Shown here one piece after another: positions 8,047 through 17,203 of a DNA stretch of 64,000 nt. The stretch is taken from assembly GCF_008923205.2 (NCBI RefSeq), contig NZ_WBMS02000024.1, positions 50,481-114,480 of the forward strand, written 5' to 3'. The translations under genes and the position numbers were made by a program. Source of the DNA: Actinomadura physcomitrii (lineage in GTDB: Bacteria > Actinomycetota > Actinomycetes > Streptosporangiales > Streptosporangiaceae). Under the pieces are notes generated by a model, which was given only the letters and a program-made list of their open reading frames with translations, made no database searches and was not told where the DNA came from. Within the stretch, counting starts at the first letter, position 1. Every line of letters begins with the position of its first letter.

Positions 8047-8925
8047 ATGATCGTCATCACCACGCCCACCGGCAGGATCGGCCGGCGGGTCGTCGACGGC
8101 GTGCTCTCCGCCGGGGCACCCGCCCGGCTGATCGTCCGCGACGCGTCCCGGCTGCCCGCCGAGGTCCGCGAGCGCGCCGAGGTCGTCGAGGGCTCGCACG
8201 GCGACGCCGACGTCGTGGCAAAGGCGTTCGCCGGCGCCGACACCGTCTTCTGGCTCGCGCCCCCGGACCACCGGGCCGAGAGCCTCGACGACATCTACTC
8301 CCGCTTCGCCGGGCCGGCCTGCGAGGCGTTCAAGACCCAGGGCGTCCAGCGGGTCGTCGGCGTCTCCGCCCTCGGCCGCGGCGTGCTCCCCGACGCCGGG
8401 CACGTGACGGCGACGCTGGCGATGGACGACCTCATCGCGGGCACCGGCGTGCACTACCGGGCGCTGGCGCTGCCCACCTTCATGGACAACATGCTCGGCC
8501 AGGTGAGCAGCATCAGGGACCAAGGCGTGTTCTTCTCGGCGCTCCCGGCGGACCGCAAGCTGCCGACGTGCGCCTGCCGCGACATCGCCGACGCCGCCGT
8601 GAAGCTGCTGCTCGACCCGTCGTGGACGGGCCGCGGCGAGGTCCCGGTGCTCGGCCCGGAGGACCTGTCGAACGACGACATAGCGCGGATCATGTCCGAG
8701 GTGCTCGGCCGGACCGTCCGCTACCAGCGGGTCTCCGTCGAGGCGTTCAAGGAGAGCATGCTCGCGCGCGGGGTGTCGGAGGCGAACGCCCAGGGGCTCG
8801 CCGAGATGGTGGTGGCCAAGGAGAACGGTCTCGACGACGCCGTGCCGCGCACCCCGGAGACCGCCTCGCCCACCACCTTCCGCCAGTGGTGCGAGGAGGA
8901 GCTGAAGCCGGCCGTCCTCGGCTGA
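8047..8925 (+). CDS. NmrA-like NAD(P)-binding oxidoreductase
   Basis: A 292-residue atypical short-chain dehydrogenase of the NmrA/NAD(P)H azoreductase type. The dinucleotide motif (TTPTGRIGRRV, residues 5-15) is at the N-terminus. The C-terminal domain carries NmrA-like features (GVHYRALALPTFMDN and a GEVPVLGPEDLSNDDIA segment). The substrate cannot be told; relatives act as redox sensors or quinone/azo reductases. A GGAG element precedes the ATG. It is divergent from the LysR gene. Confidence 0.88.
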   Translation: MIVITTPTGRIGRRVVDGVLSAGAPARLIVRDASRLPAEVRERAEVVEGSHGDADVVAKAFAGADTVFWLAPPDHRAESLDDIYSRFAGPACEAFKTQGVQRVVGVSALGRGVLPDAGHVTATLAMDDLIAGTGVHYRALALPTFMDNMLGQVSSIRDQGVFFSALPADRKLPTCACRDIADAAVKLLLDPSWTGRGEVPVLGPEDLSNDDIARIMSEVLGRTVRYQRVSVEAFKESMLARGVSEANAQGLAEMVVAKENGLDDAVPRTPETASPTTFRQWCEEELKPAVLG

Positions 8926-8929
8926 CCGT

Positions 8930-9874
8930 TCAGGAGACCCGCGCCATCCGGCGCCGGGCCGCCCGGCCCATCCGCTCGCCCGCGCCGGCGTGCGCGCCCT
9001 CGGCCTTGCGGGCCGGCGCGCCCGCCGGCGGCACGCGGACCTCGATGCGGCCGTCCTGGACGCGCACCTCGAAGCGGGGCTCCGGCGAGCTGGCGGGGCC
9101 CCGCACGATGCCGCCGTCGGAGAGCCGGAAGGTGCTGTCGTGCCACGGGCACGTGACGCAGCCGTCCGCGATCGTGCCCTCGTCCAGCGGCCCGCCCATG
9201 TGCGTGCACGTGGCGTTCAGGGCGTAGATCTCCCGGTCCGCCCGGTAGAGCATGATCCGCACGCCGTCCGCCTCCACCGTGCGGTGCTCGCTGTCGGGCA
9301 GCTCGCCTTCGTCCAGGACCGGTGTCCAGTCCTGCGGGCCCTCTTGCCAGGCGGTGCGGTTGACGTTGACGCCCATCGCGAAGGCCAGGTGGCCGCCGAG
9401 GTAGGCGCTGAGCCCCAGCACCCCGTAGCCCGCGAAGCCGAGGGCCTTGCCGGCGCGGCGGTCCCCGCGGGCCCGCATGGCGATGGACGCCCCGTACAGG
9501 GCCAGCCCCATGACGTTGGCCGCGGCGTGCACCAGGCCCACCCGCCGTTCGGCGCCGAGGGTGTCGGCCCAGTCGTTCAGCCCGGTGACGGCGGTCGGCA
9601 CGGCGGCGGCCACTCCGGTGATCGCCAGAATGTCGGCGGCGTACTCGGTGTCCGGTCCCCCGACGGCGTCCAGCAGCGTCGACATGCTCCAGGCGCCGAT
9701 CGCGACGTCGGTGAGCGGCGGATGCAGCGCATGCCCCGTATAGGTCCCGCTGAGCAGGTTGCGGATGATGCGCGGCCGTACCGCGCGCTGGACCGCGGAG
9801 CTCAGCGGCCCGGCGACCTTGTCCAGCACTTCCGCCTGCTCCAGCCGTCGCACCATCTTGTGCGGCATGCTCAT
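8930..9874 (-). CDS. DUF2231 membrane protein fused to a Rieske [2Fe-2S] domain
   Basis: A 314-residue two-domain protein. Residues of about 45-175 form the DUF2231 membrane domain with a histidine-rich GHALHPPLTDVAIGAW and several hydrophobic helices. Residues of about 180-290 form a Rieske ferredoxin whose ligands are C223-T-H225 and C242-P-W-H245, for the 2Fe-2S cluster. The arrangement suggests a small membrane-anchored electron carrier. I chose the ATG at 9874, 5-6 nt after GGGGAGG; a GTG directly before it is possible. The C-terminus is basic. It is convergent with the NmrA-type gene. Confidence 0.9.
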   Translation of the reverse strand: MSMPHKMVRRLEQAEVLDKVAGPLSSAVQRAVRPRIIRNLLSGTYTGHALHPPLTDVAIGAWSMSTLLDAVGGPDTEYAADILAITGVAAAVPTAVTGLNDWADTLGAERRVGLVHAAANVMGLALYGASIAMRARGDRRAGKALGFAGYGVLGLSAYLGGHLAFAMGVNVNRTAWQEGPQDWTPVLDEGELPDSEHRTVEADGVRIMLYRADREIYALNATCTHMGGPLDEGTIADGCVTCPWHDSTFRLSDGGIVRGPASSPEPRFEVRVQDGRIEVRVPPAGAPARKAEGAHAGAGERMGRAARRRMARVS

Positions 9875-10229
9875 CACTGCCTCCCCAGGGCCCAAGAGAA
9901 CGGTCGCGTCCCGCGATCGCACGAAGTCACTCGTCCGCTCCTTATCCGCCCTGCGGGAGGCAAAACGCCGGACGGCGGCGAGGTGGACGCCCCGGCGGCC
10001 GTCGCCGGGGCCGGTGCGGAGGACCACGCGGACGAAGCGGACGTGCAGGTCGCCGCGAGAAGCGCCGCCCACGCACGATCACGCATCGGTATTGCAACAT
10101 TGTGATCGATTGACGGGATTACCGACCACCAATCCTCGTTGAGGTCCCGCGATCCCTTGCTCCATGAGCGATTGTGTTCTAAAGTGCCGCGCAACCTGCA
10201 CAATCGAGCACGAGCATCTGGAGGCGATC
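9875..10229. other. intergenic region before the sugar ABC operon (355 bp)
   Basis: No convincing gene lies here; the frames that cross it have neither a start signal nor a protein-like composition. The left part must hold the promoter of the minus-strand Rieske gene, but I cannot place it. The right part holds the ABC promoter and a split operator, listed separately. Confidence 0.6.
10157..10210 (+). promoter_or_regulatory. promoter and split operator of the sugar ABC operon
   Basis: A -35 TTGCTC (10157-10162) and a -10 TAAAGT (10180-10185) are 17 nt apart. The operator's left arm (10165-10179, core CGATTGTG) fills the spacer, and its right arm (10196-10210, core CACAATCG) follows the expected start. 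The arms are 15 bp with a 16-bp gap. The right arm read on the minus strand (TGCTCGATTGTGCA) matches the arm at 18958-18971 at 13 of 14 positions, pointing to one regulator, probably the DeoR protein at 13331-14092. Confidence 0.7.
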
Positions 10230-11501
10230 ATGAGGCAGCCGAGCGGTCGCCGGATCACCGCGCTGGTCACCGGGGTCGCCTTGGTGGCCGGCCTCTCCTC
10301 GGCCTGCGGCTCGGGCGGCGGCGGAGACGCGAAGAAGATCACCTTCTGGCACGGGTACACCGACGTCCAGGCCGAGACGATCACCAGGCTCGTCGGCGAG
10401 TGGAACGGCGCCCATCCCGACCAGAAGGTCGAGCCGGTCTTTAGCAACAACGACAACACCCTGCAGAAGACCCTCGCGTCCTTCGTGTCCGGCAAGGCGC
10501 CCTCGGTCGCCTACCAGTACGGCTCGTCGATCACCGCGCTGACCGGACGCCACCAGACCCAGGACCTCACCTCCCTGGTCAAGGGCAGCCCCGACATCGC
10601 CTGGAACGACTTCTTCCCGGCGGCCCGCGAGGGCGCCACGGTGGACGGCAAGATCTACGGCCTCCCCGCGCTCGTCGACAACCTCGGCCTCGTCTACAAC
10701 AAGAAGATGTTCGACGCCGCCGGCCTGAAGTACCCGACGCCGGACTGGACGTGGGACGACTTCAGGAACGCGGCGAAGAAGCTGTCGGGGAACGACAAGT
10801 ACGGATGGGCCTACGTCAACGACGGCACCGAGGACACCGTCTGGCGCTTCCTCGCGCTGCTCTGGCAGGCCGGCGGGGACCTGCTCGACTCCGCGAACAA
10901 GAAGGCCGCGTTCGACTCGCCCGCCGGGCGGCAGGCCATGCAGTTGCTGCACGACATGGCCGTCACCGACAAGTCGGTCTACCTCGACACCGGCGACCAG
11001 CAGTACCTCAACCTGTTCAACTCCGGCCGCGTCGGCATGCTGTGGACCGGCCCGTGGGACCTCGGCCAGATCAACAAGGACGTCTCCTACGGCGTGCAGT
11101 ACCTGCCCGCCAAGGTCACGCACGCCACGATCTCCGGCCCCGACTACTACATGCTCTTCGACAAGAAGGCGACGAAGACCGCATGGGCGTTCCTGAAGTG
11201 GCTGACCTCCCCGGAGATCCACCTGCGGTACGCCACCCAGACCGGTGACCTGCCGCTGCGCGCGTCCGAGGAGAAGCTGCCCGCCTACAAGGACTACCTG
11301 GCCAAGTACCCCGGCAACAAGGTGTTCATCGACAACCTCAGCAAGAACGTCACCAAGGCGCGGCCGAACATCAAGCAGTACCCGCAGATCTCGCAGGTGC
11401 TCGGCACCGCCGTGCAGGCGGTGCTGCTCGGCAAGAAGCAGCCGCAGGCCGCGCTCGCCGACGCCGCCAAGCAGGTCGACGACATCCTGGCGGGCTCCTG
11501 A
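10230..11501 (+). CDS. sugar ABC transporter substrate-binding lipoprotein
   Basis: A 423-residue family 1 (MalE/UgpB-type) extracellular binding protein. The signal peptide ends in a lipobox (LSSAC, C26), so it is a lipoprotein on the outer face of the membrane. I chose the ATG at 10230 because CTGGAGG lies 6 nt upstream and the signal peptide starts there; a start at 10164 would add an unlikely leader. It is the first gene of a three-gene importer operon. The ligand is unknown, but the linked catabolic genes suggest a galactoside or hexosamine-containing sugar. Confidence 0.93.
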   Translation: MRQPSGRRITALVTGVALVAGLSSACGSGGGGDAKKITFWHGYTDVQAETITRLVGEWNGAHPDQKVEPVFSNNDNTLQKTLASFVSGKAPSVAYQYGSSITALTGRHQTQDLTSLVKGSPDIAWNDFFPAAREGATVDGKIYGLPALVDNLGLVYNKKMFDAAGLKYPTPDWTWDDFRNAAKKLSGNDKYGWAYVNDGTEDTVWRFLALLWQAGGDLLDSANKKAAFDSPAGRQAMQLLHDMAVTDKSVYLDTGDQQYLNLFNSGRVGMLWTGPWDLGQINKDVSYGVQYLPAKVTHATISGPDYYMLFDKKATKTAWAFLKWLTSPEIHLRYATQTGDLPLRASEEKLPAYKDYLAKYPGNKVFIDNLSKNVTKARPNIKQYPQISQVLGTAVQAVLLGKKQPQAALADAAKQVDDILAGS

Positions 11502-12436
11502 TGGCGTCCACCGCGCTGACCGCGCCCGCCGCCAAGAACCGGCGGCGGCGCCGGTCGCGGCGGCGGCTCGGCGAGCACCTGGCGGGCTGGGGGTTCGTCT
11601 CCCCGGCCATCCTGCTGATCGGGATCTTCGGCATGCTGCCGGTGCTGTGGTCGTTCTGGCTGTCGTTCCAGGACACCGACCTGACCTCCCCCGGCACGTT
11701 CGCGGGCGGCGCCAAGTACGCCGAGCTGGTCAAGGACCCGATGATGTGGGACGCCGCGAAGCGGTCGGCGATCTACACGGTGCTGTTCGTGCCGCTGACG
11801 ATGGTGCTCGCGCTGCCCATCGCGGTGCTGCTCAACCAGAGGATCCGCGGGATCACGCTGTACCGGATGGCGGTGTTCGTCCCGCTGGTGACCTCCACGG
11901 TCGCGACCGGGATCATCTTCAACTGGCTGCTGAACCCGCAGTTCGGCCCGGTCAACGCCGCGCTGTCCAAGGCGGGCCTGCCGAAGCAGGGCTTCTTCCA
12001 GGACCCGAACCAGGCGCTGTTCGCGCTGGTGGCGATGACGGTGTGGGGGTGGCTCGGCTTCGCCGTCATCATCTACCTGTCCGCGCTGCAGAGCGTCCCG
12101 AAGGATCTGATGGAGGCGGCGGCGCTGGACGGCTGCGGCCGGCTGAAGGCGTTCCGGCACGTCGAGCTGCCGCTGTTGGCGCCCGCGTCCGGCTTCCTGG
12201 TCGTCTGGCTGACGATCAACTCCCTGCAGCTGTTCGACGAGGTGTACGTGACGACGAAGGGCGGGCCGCTGCGCGCCACCACCGTCGTCGTCTACCACCT
12301 GTACAACAAGGCGTTCGTCGACTTCGACGGCGGCTACGCGGCCGCGGTCGGCTGCGCGCTGTTCCTGGTGATCCTGCTGGTGACCGTCGCGCAGCTCGCG
12401 ATCACCCGCCGCACCTCCTTCTACGAGGGCCGATGA
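11501..12436 (+). CDS. sugar ABC transporter permease (MalF/UgpA type)
   Basis: A 311-residue inner-membrane permease with about six membrane helices and the EAA loop (EAAALDGCGRLKAF, then LPLLAP) that contacts the ATPase. It overlaps the binding-protein gene by 1 nt (TGATG) and the next permease by 4 nt. As in many actinomycete sugar importers, no ATPase is encoded in the operon, so a shared MsiK-like ATPase elsewhere is expected. Confidence 0.94.
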   Translation: MASTALTAPAAKNRRRRRSRRRLGEHLAGWGFVSPAILLIGIFGMLPVLWSFWLSFQDTDLTSPGTFAGGAKYAELVKDPMMWDAAKRSAIYTVLFVPLTMVLALPIAVLLNQRIRGITLYRMAVFVPLVTSTVATGIIFNWLLNPQFGPVNAALSKAGLPKQGFFQDPNQALFALVAMTVWGWLGFAVIIYLSALQSVPKDLMEAAALDGCGRLKAFRHVELPLLAPASGFLVVWLTINSLQLFDEVYVTTKGGPLRATTVVVYHLYNKAFVDFDGGYAAAVGCALFLVILLVTVAQLAITRRTSFYEGR

Positions 12437-13284
12437 GCATGACGACGATGAACGCCCCGGCCGCGCGCCGGCCTCGGTTCCGGCGGCCGAGCCCGCTGCA
12501 CCTGGTCCTGCTGCCGATCGCGCTGGTGATGGTGACGCCGCTGCTGTGGATGGTGCTGCTGTCGGTCTCCACCGAGGCGGAGACGCGGCGGTTCCCGCCC
12601 GGCCTGCCGTCGGGGATCGAGTGGCACAACTACACCGACGCGCTGCGGGACGCGCCGCTCGGGCACTGGCTCGGCAACAGCGCGATCGTGTCGGTCAGCT
12701 GCGTGCTCGGGAACCTCGTGTTCTGCTCGCTGGCGGGCTACGCGTTCGCGCGGATCCGGTTCCTCGGCAGCAAGGCGCTGTTCGTCGCGGTGCTCGCGAC
12801 GCTCATGGTGCCGTTCCAGATCGTCATGCTGCCGACGCTGATCATGGTGCGGACGCTCGGGCTCACCGACACGCTCGGCGCGCTGATCGTGCCGAACCTG
12901 GCGACCGCGTTCGGCATCTTCCTGCTGCGGCAGTTCTTCATGACGGTGCCGCGCGAACTGGAGGAGGCCGCGCGGATCGACGGCGCGAGCCGGCTGCGGA
13001 TCCTGTTCCAGGTGATGCTGCCGCTGATGCGCCCGACGCTGGCGACGCTCGCGGTACTGACGTTCCTGCAGACCTGGAACGACTTCCTGTGGCCGCTGAT
13101 CGCGGTGCAGAGCCCGGAGCACATGACCGTCCAGCTCGGCCTGCAGACGTTCCAGGGCGCGCACACCACGAACTGGCCGCGGCTCATGGCCGGGACGGTG
13201 ATCAGCCAGCTGCCGGTGTTCGTGCTGTTCTTCGTCGCGCAGCGGTTCTTCGTGCGGTCGGTGGCGACCGCGGGCCTGAAGTAG
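12433..13284 (+). CDS. sugar ABC transporter permease (MalG/UgpE type)
   Basis: A 283-residue second permease with six predicted helices and the EAA motif (EEAARIDGASRLRILF, then LPLMRP). The start ATG 12433 overlaps the previous stop (ATGA). It pairs with the MalF-type subunit to form the translocation channel. It is the last gene of the operon and is convergent with the DeoR gene. Confidence 0.94.
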   Translation: MSMTTMNAPAARRPRFRRPSPLHLVLLPIALVMVTPLLWMVLLSVSTEAETRRFPPGLPSGIEWHNYTDALRDAPLGHWLGNSAIVSVSCVLGNLVFCSLAGYAFARIRFLGSKALFVAVLATLMVPFQIVMLPTLIMVRTLGLTDTLGALIVPNLATAFGIFLLRQFFMTVPRELEEAARIDGASRLRILFQVMLPLMRPTLATLAVLTFLQTWNDFLWPLIAVQSPEHMTVQLGLQTFQGAHTTNWPRLMAGTVISQLPVFVLFFVAQRFFVRSVATAGLK

Positions 13285-13330
13285 CCCGGCGGGGCGTCGC
13301 GGGGGCGCGGGCGTCGAGGCGGCCGGGGCC

Positions 13331-14092
13331 TCAGGCCACGGTCACCTCGACGCCCGCCGCCTGGATCCGGTCCAGCTCGGCGCGGTCGGCGCCGGCGTCG
13401 GTGATCAGCAGGTCGACCTCGCCGATCGGGGCGATCCGGGAGAAGGCGCGGTGCCCGATCTTGGAGCCGTCGGCGAGCACCACGACCCGGCGGGTGGCCC
13501 GCATCAGGCAGTGGTCGGTGCGCGCCTCGATCTCGTCGTGGGTGCTGATGCCGGCCTCGGCGTCGATGCCGTCCACGCCGAGGAAGACCAGGTCCAGGCT
13601 GATGTCGGCGAGCGTGCGGTCGGCGATCGGCCCCACCAGCTCGTAGGACTCGGGGCGGACGCCGCCGCCGGTGACGACCAGGTCGATCGCGGGCCGCACG
13701 GACAGGTCGGCGGCGATGTTGAGGGCGTTGGTGACGACTTTGAGCGCGCGGCCGGTGGACAGCAGCCGGGCCAGCTCGGTGATGGTGGTGCCGCCGTTGA
13801 AGCCGACCGAGTGCACCGAGCCGTCGACCAGCCGCACCGCGGCCTGCGCGATGCGGCGCTTCTCCTCCTGGCTGCGGCCGCCGCGGTAGCGCATCGGCAG
13901 CTCGTAGATGACCTCGGCCGCCATCGCGCCGCCGTGCGTGCGCTTGAGGAGCTGCTGCTCCTCGAGCACCTGCAGGTCGCGGCGGATCGAGGCGGGCGAG
14001 GCCTGCAGCTCGGCCGACAGGTCGACGACGCTGACCGAGCCGTGCTCGGCGAGCCGTTCGAGGATGAGGGGAAGGCGGTCCTGCTGACGCAT
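13331..14092 (-). CDS. DeoR-family sugar regulator
   Basis: A 253-residue repressor. The N-terminal DeoR-type winged helix (VSVVDLSAELQASPASIRRD, then LLKRTHGGAMA) precedes a sugar-phosphate-binding DeoRC domain (VGFNGGTTITELARLL, VVTNALNIA, FLGVDGID). It lies 56 nt downstream of the PfkB kinase on the same strand, so it may be the last gene of the catabolic operon or have its own promoter. It is the natural candidate to bind the paired split operators at 10165-10210 and 18958-19003. Confidence 0.93.
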   Translation of the reverse strand: MRQQDRLPLILERLAEHGSVSVVDLSAELQASPASIRRDLQVLEEQQLLKRTHGGAMAAEVIYELPMRYRGGRSQEEKRRIAQAAVRLVDGSVHSVGFNGGTTITELARLLSTGRALKVVTNALNIAADLSVRPAIDLVVTGGGVRPESYELVGPIADRTLADISLDLVFLGVDGIDAEAGISTHDEIEARTDHCLMRATRRVVVLADGSKIGHRAFSRIAPIGEVDLLITDAGADRAELDRIQAAGVEVTVA

Positions 14093-14148
14093 CCGATCAT
14101 TATAGAGTCTTGAGGATGCGCGAACGTAAATGTTTCAGCCGGAAATAA

Positions 14149-15057
14149 TCAGGCAATTTGCGCGAGTGCTTCGGCGAGCGAAGGCTGGCCCGCTGTGCCG
14201 CCGACCGCGCGGGTGGACAGCGCGCCGCACACCGCGCCCAGCGCGAGCGCGTGGGCGAGGTCGCCGCGGTCGAGCCAGCCCGCGAGGAATCCGGCGTCGA
14301 AGCTGTCGCCCGCGCCGACGGTGTCGACGGGGTCGGCGGACGGCGCGTCCGCGCGCACCGTCTCGCCGTCCAGCAGCGCGACGGCGCCCTCGCCGCCGCG
14401 CTTGACGACCGGGACGCAGCCGGCGCCCGCCAGCGCGTCCAGCGCCTCGGGGAGCGTGCCACGGCCGCTCAGCGCGATCGCCTCGGCCTCGTTGGGCAGC
14501 AGGAACGTGCACGCGGCGAGCAGCCCGGGCGCGAGCTCCCAGCGCCCGGACGGGTCGTCGTTGGTGTCCAGCGAGGTCGTCGCGCCGGACGCCCGGTGCT
14601 CGCGGAGCAGTCCGGGCAGCGCCCGGGCGAGCCGCGGCTGGAGGAAGTAGGACGCGGCGTGCACGTGCCGGGCCGCGACGTCCGGGACGTGCTCGGGCCC
14701 GAACTCGGCCAGGCAGCCGGACGCGGTGAGGATCGCCCGGTCGCCGCCGGGCCGGTTGAGGCACACGGTCAGCGCGGTCGGCAGCGTGTCGTGCCGGACG
14801 ACGCGGGACACGTCGACACCGGCGCCGCTCAGCGCGTCGAGGACGAAGTCGCCGGCGGCGTCCCGGCCGACCAGCCCCGCGAACGCGGTGGCCAGGCCGA
14901 GCCGGGCGGCGCCGTGCGCGGCGATCGCCGCGGACCCGCCGAGCGCGAGCACGCCGCCTCCGACCAGCGTCTCCGCCTGGCCGTAGGGCGGGACGTCGGG
15001 GGCGCCGTGCACGAGGACGTCCGGGTTGGCGTCCCCGACGACCAGCAGGTCCAGCAT
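14149..15057 (-). CDS. PfkB-family sugar kinase
   Basis: A 302-residue ribokinase-like carbohydrate kinase. It shows the N-terminal VVGDANPDVLV, the substrate-binding GGSAAIAAHGAARLG, the sequence LLPNEAEAIALSG, and the anion-hole/catalytic motif DTVGAGDSFDAGF near residues 245-257. The start ATG 15057 overlaps the stop of the GH4 gene (TGATG). In this operon it may phosphorylate the monosaccharide freed by the GH4 enzyme; that assignment is inferred. Confidence 0.92.
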   Translation of the reverse strand: MLDLLVVGDANPDVLVHGAPDVPPYGQAETLVGGGVLALGGSAAIAAHGAARLGLATAFAGLVGRDAAGDFVLDALSGAGVDVSRVVRHDTLPTALTVCLNRPGGDRAILTASGCLAEFGPEHVPDVAARHVHAASYFLQPRLARALPGLLREHRASGATTSLDTNDDPSGRWELAPGLLAACTFLLPNEAEAIALSGRGTLPEALDALAGAGCVPVVKRGGEGAVALLDGETVRADAPSADPVDTVGAGDSFDAGFLAGWLDRGDLAHALALGAVCGALSTRAVGGTAGQPSLAEALAQIA

Positions 15058-16361
15058 CACGTCCTCCGCAGCGCGGCGGGCAGCCCGTCGCCGTGCGCGG
15101 CCGTGAGCGCGTCGCACAGCTCGGCGATGCGCTCGACGGGCAGCGCGGCGGCGGTCGCCGGGTCGCACATCGCGGCGTGCCGGACGTGCGCCGGGTCGCC
15201 CTCGACGGCGGCGGCGACGGTCAGCTCCACCACGTTCAGGAAGGCGCGGTTCAGCGCCGCGAGCTGCGGCGGCAGCGCGCCGACGTGGTGCGGGTGCACG
15301 CCCATCCGGTCGAGCGTGGCGGGGACCTCGACGCCCGCGCCCGCCGGCAGGTTGCTGATCAGACCGGTGTTGGCGGTGGTCACCTGGATGGTGCGGCGCT
15401 CGCCCGTGGCGAGGCTGTGGATCACCTGCGGTGCGTACTCGGTGGCGTCCTCGTCCTCGCGCGGCGCCGGGTACTCGCCGCGGGCCAGGCAGTCGCGGAC
15501 TCGCGCGTACTCGGCGAGGTTCCCCTCGCTGATCGTCACGTAGTCGCCGACCGGGATGCGCAGCCGCTCGATCTCCGCCGCGTCCTTCAGGTACCAGGGG
15601 ACGTACTCGGACGAGTGCTCGCTGGTCTCGGTCGGGTAGCGGCCGAAGCGCCGGTACATGTCGACGCGCACGCGGCGCCTCAGCTCCGGGTCGGCCTCGA
15701 TCGCGGCGTCCAGCGCCGGGTACAGGTCGCGGCCCCGGTGCTCCCACTTCAGCACCCACGCCTGATGGTTGACGCCCGCCGAGTGGAAGTCGACCTCCTC
15801 GAACGGGACGCCGACCAGCTCCGACAGGTCCCGGACCGTCCAGTACACCGAGTGGCACAGCCCGGCGGCCTTCACCTCCGGCGCGATCGCCGCGAGGTAC
15901 TGCAGGTTCATCGCCATCGGGTTGGTGTAGTTGAGCAGCCACGCGTCCGGGCAGACGGCCCGGATGTCGGCGGCCAGGCCCTCCAGCAGCGGGAACGTGC
16001 GCAGCGCGCGGAAGATGCCGCCGACGCCGAGGGTGTCGCCGATGGTCTGCCGGACGCCGAACTCCGCGGCGACCTCGAAGTCCTTCAGCGTCGCGGCGTG
16101 CCCGCCGACCGCGACCATGTTGACGACGACGTCGGCGCCGTCCAGGGCGCGGCGGCGGTCCAGCGACGCGGTGACGACGGGCGCGGCGCCGTGCTCCTTG
16201 GCGGTCAGCCTGGCCAGGCCCTCGGCGACCTCCAGCCGCTCGGGGTCGATGTCGTGCAGCGCGAGCCGGACGCCGCCGAGCTCGGGGTAGGAGAAGATGT
16301 CGCGCAGCAGCTGGCGGGTGAACTCGACCGAGCCGGCGCCGACGAAGGCGATGTTCAGCAT
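15057..16361 (-). CDS. glycoside hydrolase family 4
   Basis: A 434-residue GH4 enzyme, a family that uses NAD+ and a divalent metal to cleave alpha- or beta-glycosides by a redox-elimination mechanism. The NAD motif (FVGAGSVEF, residues 5-13), NYTNPMAMN, the metal-binding CHSVYWT and GVNHQAW are all present. This pattern is nearer to alpha-galactosidase/alpha-glucosidase (MelA-like) members than to 6-phospho-beta-glucosidases, but specificity is uncertain. It overlaps the aldolase gene by 7 nt and the PfkB gene by 1 nt. Confidence 0.92.
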   Translation of the reverse strand: MLNIAFVGAGSVEFTRQLLRDIFSYPELGGVRLALHDIDPERLEVAEGLARLTAKEHGAAPVVTASLDRRRALDGADVVVNMVAVGGHAATLKDFEVAAEFGVRQTIGDTLGVGGIFRALRTFPLLEGLAADIRAVCPDAWLLNYTNPMAMNLQYLAAIAPEVKAAGLCHSVYWTVRDLSELVGVPFEEVDFHSAGVNHQAWVLKWEHRGRDLYPALDAAIEADPELRRRVRVDMYRRFGRYPTETSEHSSEYVPWYLKDAAEIERLRIPVGDYVTISEGNLAEYARVRDCLARGEYPAPREDEDATEYAPQVIHSLATGERRTIQVTTANTGLISNLPAGAGVEVPATLDRMGVHPHHVGALPPQLAALNRAFLNVVELTVAAAVEGDPAHVRHAAMCDPATAAALPVERIAELCDALTAAHGDGLPAALRRT

Positions 16362-17203
16362 GCGAGTCGTCCAATGCTCTCGGCGGGACGGGGCGCGATG
16401 ACCTCCAGCAGGTGCGCCACCCGCTCCCGCATGGCGTCGCGGGCGGGCGCGAGGTAGCGGCGGGGGTCGACCCCCCGGTCCAGGTTCGCGCGGACCGCCC
16501 CGGTGAAGGCGATGTTGAGGGCCGTGCCGATGTTGATCTTTGTCATTCCCTGACCGACCGCGCGGCGCAGCTCGTCGTCGGGCACCCCGGACGAGCCGTG
16601 CAGCACCAGCGGGACCGGCACCGCGTCGCGCAGCCGCGCGATCAGGTCGTGGTCGAGTGCGGCGGTGCGCTCGGTCATCGCGTGCGAGCTGCCCACGGCG
16701 ACCGCGAGGGCGTCCACGCCGGTCGCGGCCACGAACGCGGCGGCCTCGCCGGGGTCGGTGCGGACGCCGGGGGCGTGCGCGCCGTCCTTGCCGCCGACCT
16801 CGCCGAGCTCGGCCTCCAGCCAGAGGCCGCGCTCGTGCGCCCAGCCGGCGGCGCGGGAGGTGCGGGCCACGTTCTCGTCGTAGTCGTGCTCGGAGCCGTC
16901 GTACATCACCGAGCCGAACCCGTGGTCGGCGGCCCGGCGCATCAGGTCCTCGTCGGTCACATGGTCCAGGTGCAGGGCGACGCGCGCCGCCGAGCCCTCC
17001 GCCACCGCGCGGGTGCCGGCGGCGATCGGCCCGAGCCGTCCGCCGTGGAAGCGCACCGCGTTCTGGCTGATCTGGCAGATGACCGGCCGTCCGGTCTCCT
17101 CGGCGGCCGCGACGATCGCCTCCGCGTGCTCCAGCGTGATCACGTTGAACGCGGCGACGCCGCGGCCGGGCCGCACCAGCTCGGCCGTGTTCACCAGGGG
17201 CAT
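16355..17203 (-). CDS. class II fructose/tagatose-bisphosphate aldolase (GatY/KbaY type)
   Basis: A 282-residue zinc-dependent aldolase that cleaves a ketohexose 1,6-bisphosphate to dihydroxyacetone phosphate and glyceraldehyde 3-phosphate. Visible signatures are the LHLDHVTDED metal/active-site segment, GSVMYDGSEHDYDENV, the LHGSSGVPDDEL phosphate loop and KINIGTALN. It follows the kinase gene with a 13-nt overlap, consistent with use of that kinase's product. Confidence 0.92.
   Translation of the reverse strand: MPLVNTAELVRPGRGVAAFNVITLEHAEAIVAAAEETGRPVICQISQNAVRFHGGRLGPIAAGTRAVAEGSAARVALHLDHVTDEDLMRRAADHGFGSVMYDGSEHDYDENVARTSRAAGWAHERGLWLEAELGEVGGKDGAHAPGVRTDPGEAAAFVAATGVDALAVAVGSSHAMTERTAALDHDLIARLRDAVPVPLVLHGSSGVPDDELRRAVGQGMTKINIGTALNIAFTGAVRANLDRGVDPRRYLAPARDAMRERVAHLLEVIAPRPAESIGRLAC

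Noticed and set aside
13285..13330. Terminator between the ABC operon and the DeoR gene
   Set aside because: Only a 5-bp GAGGC/GCCTC stem; too weak to claim.
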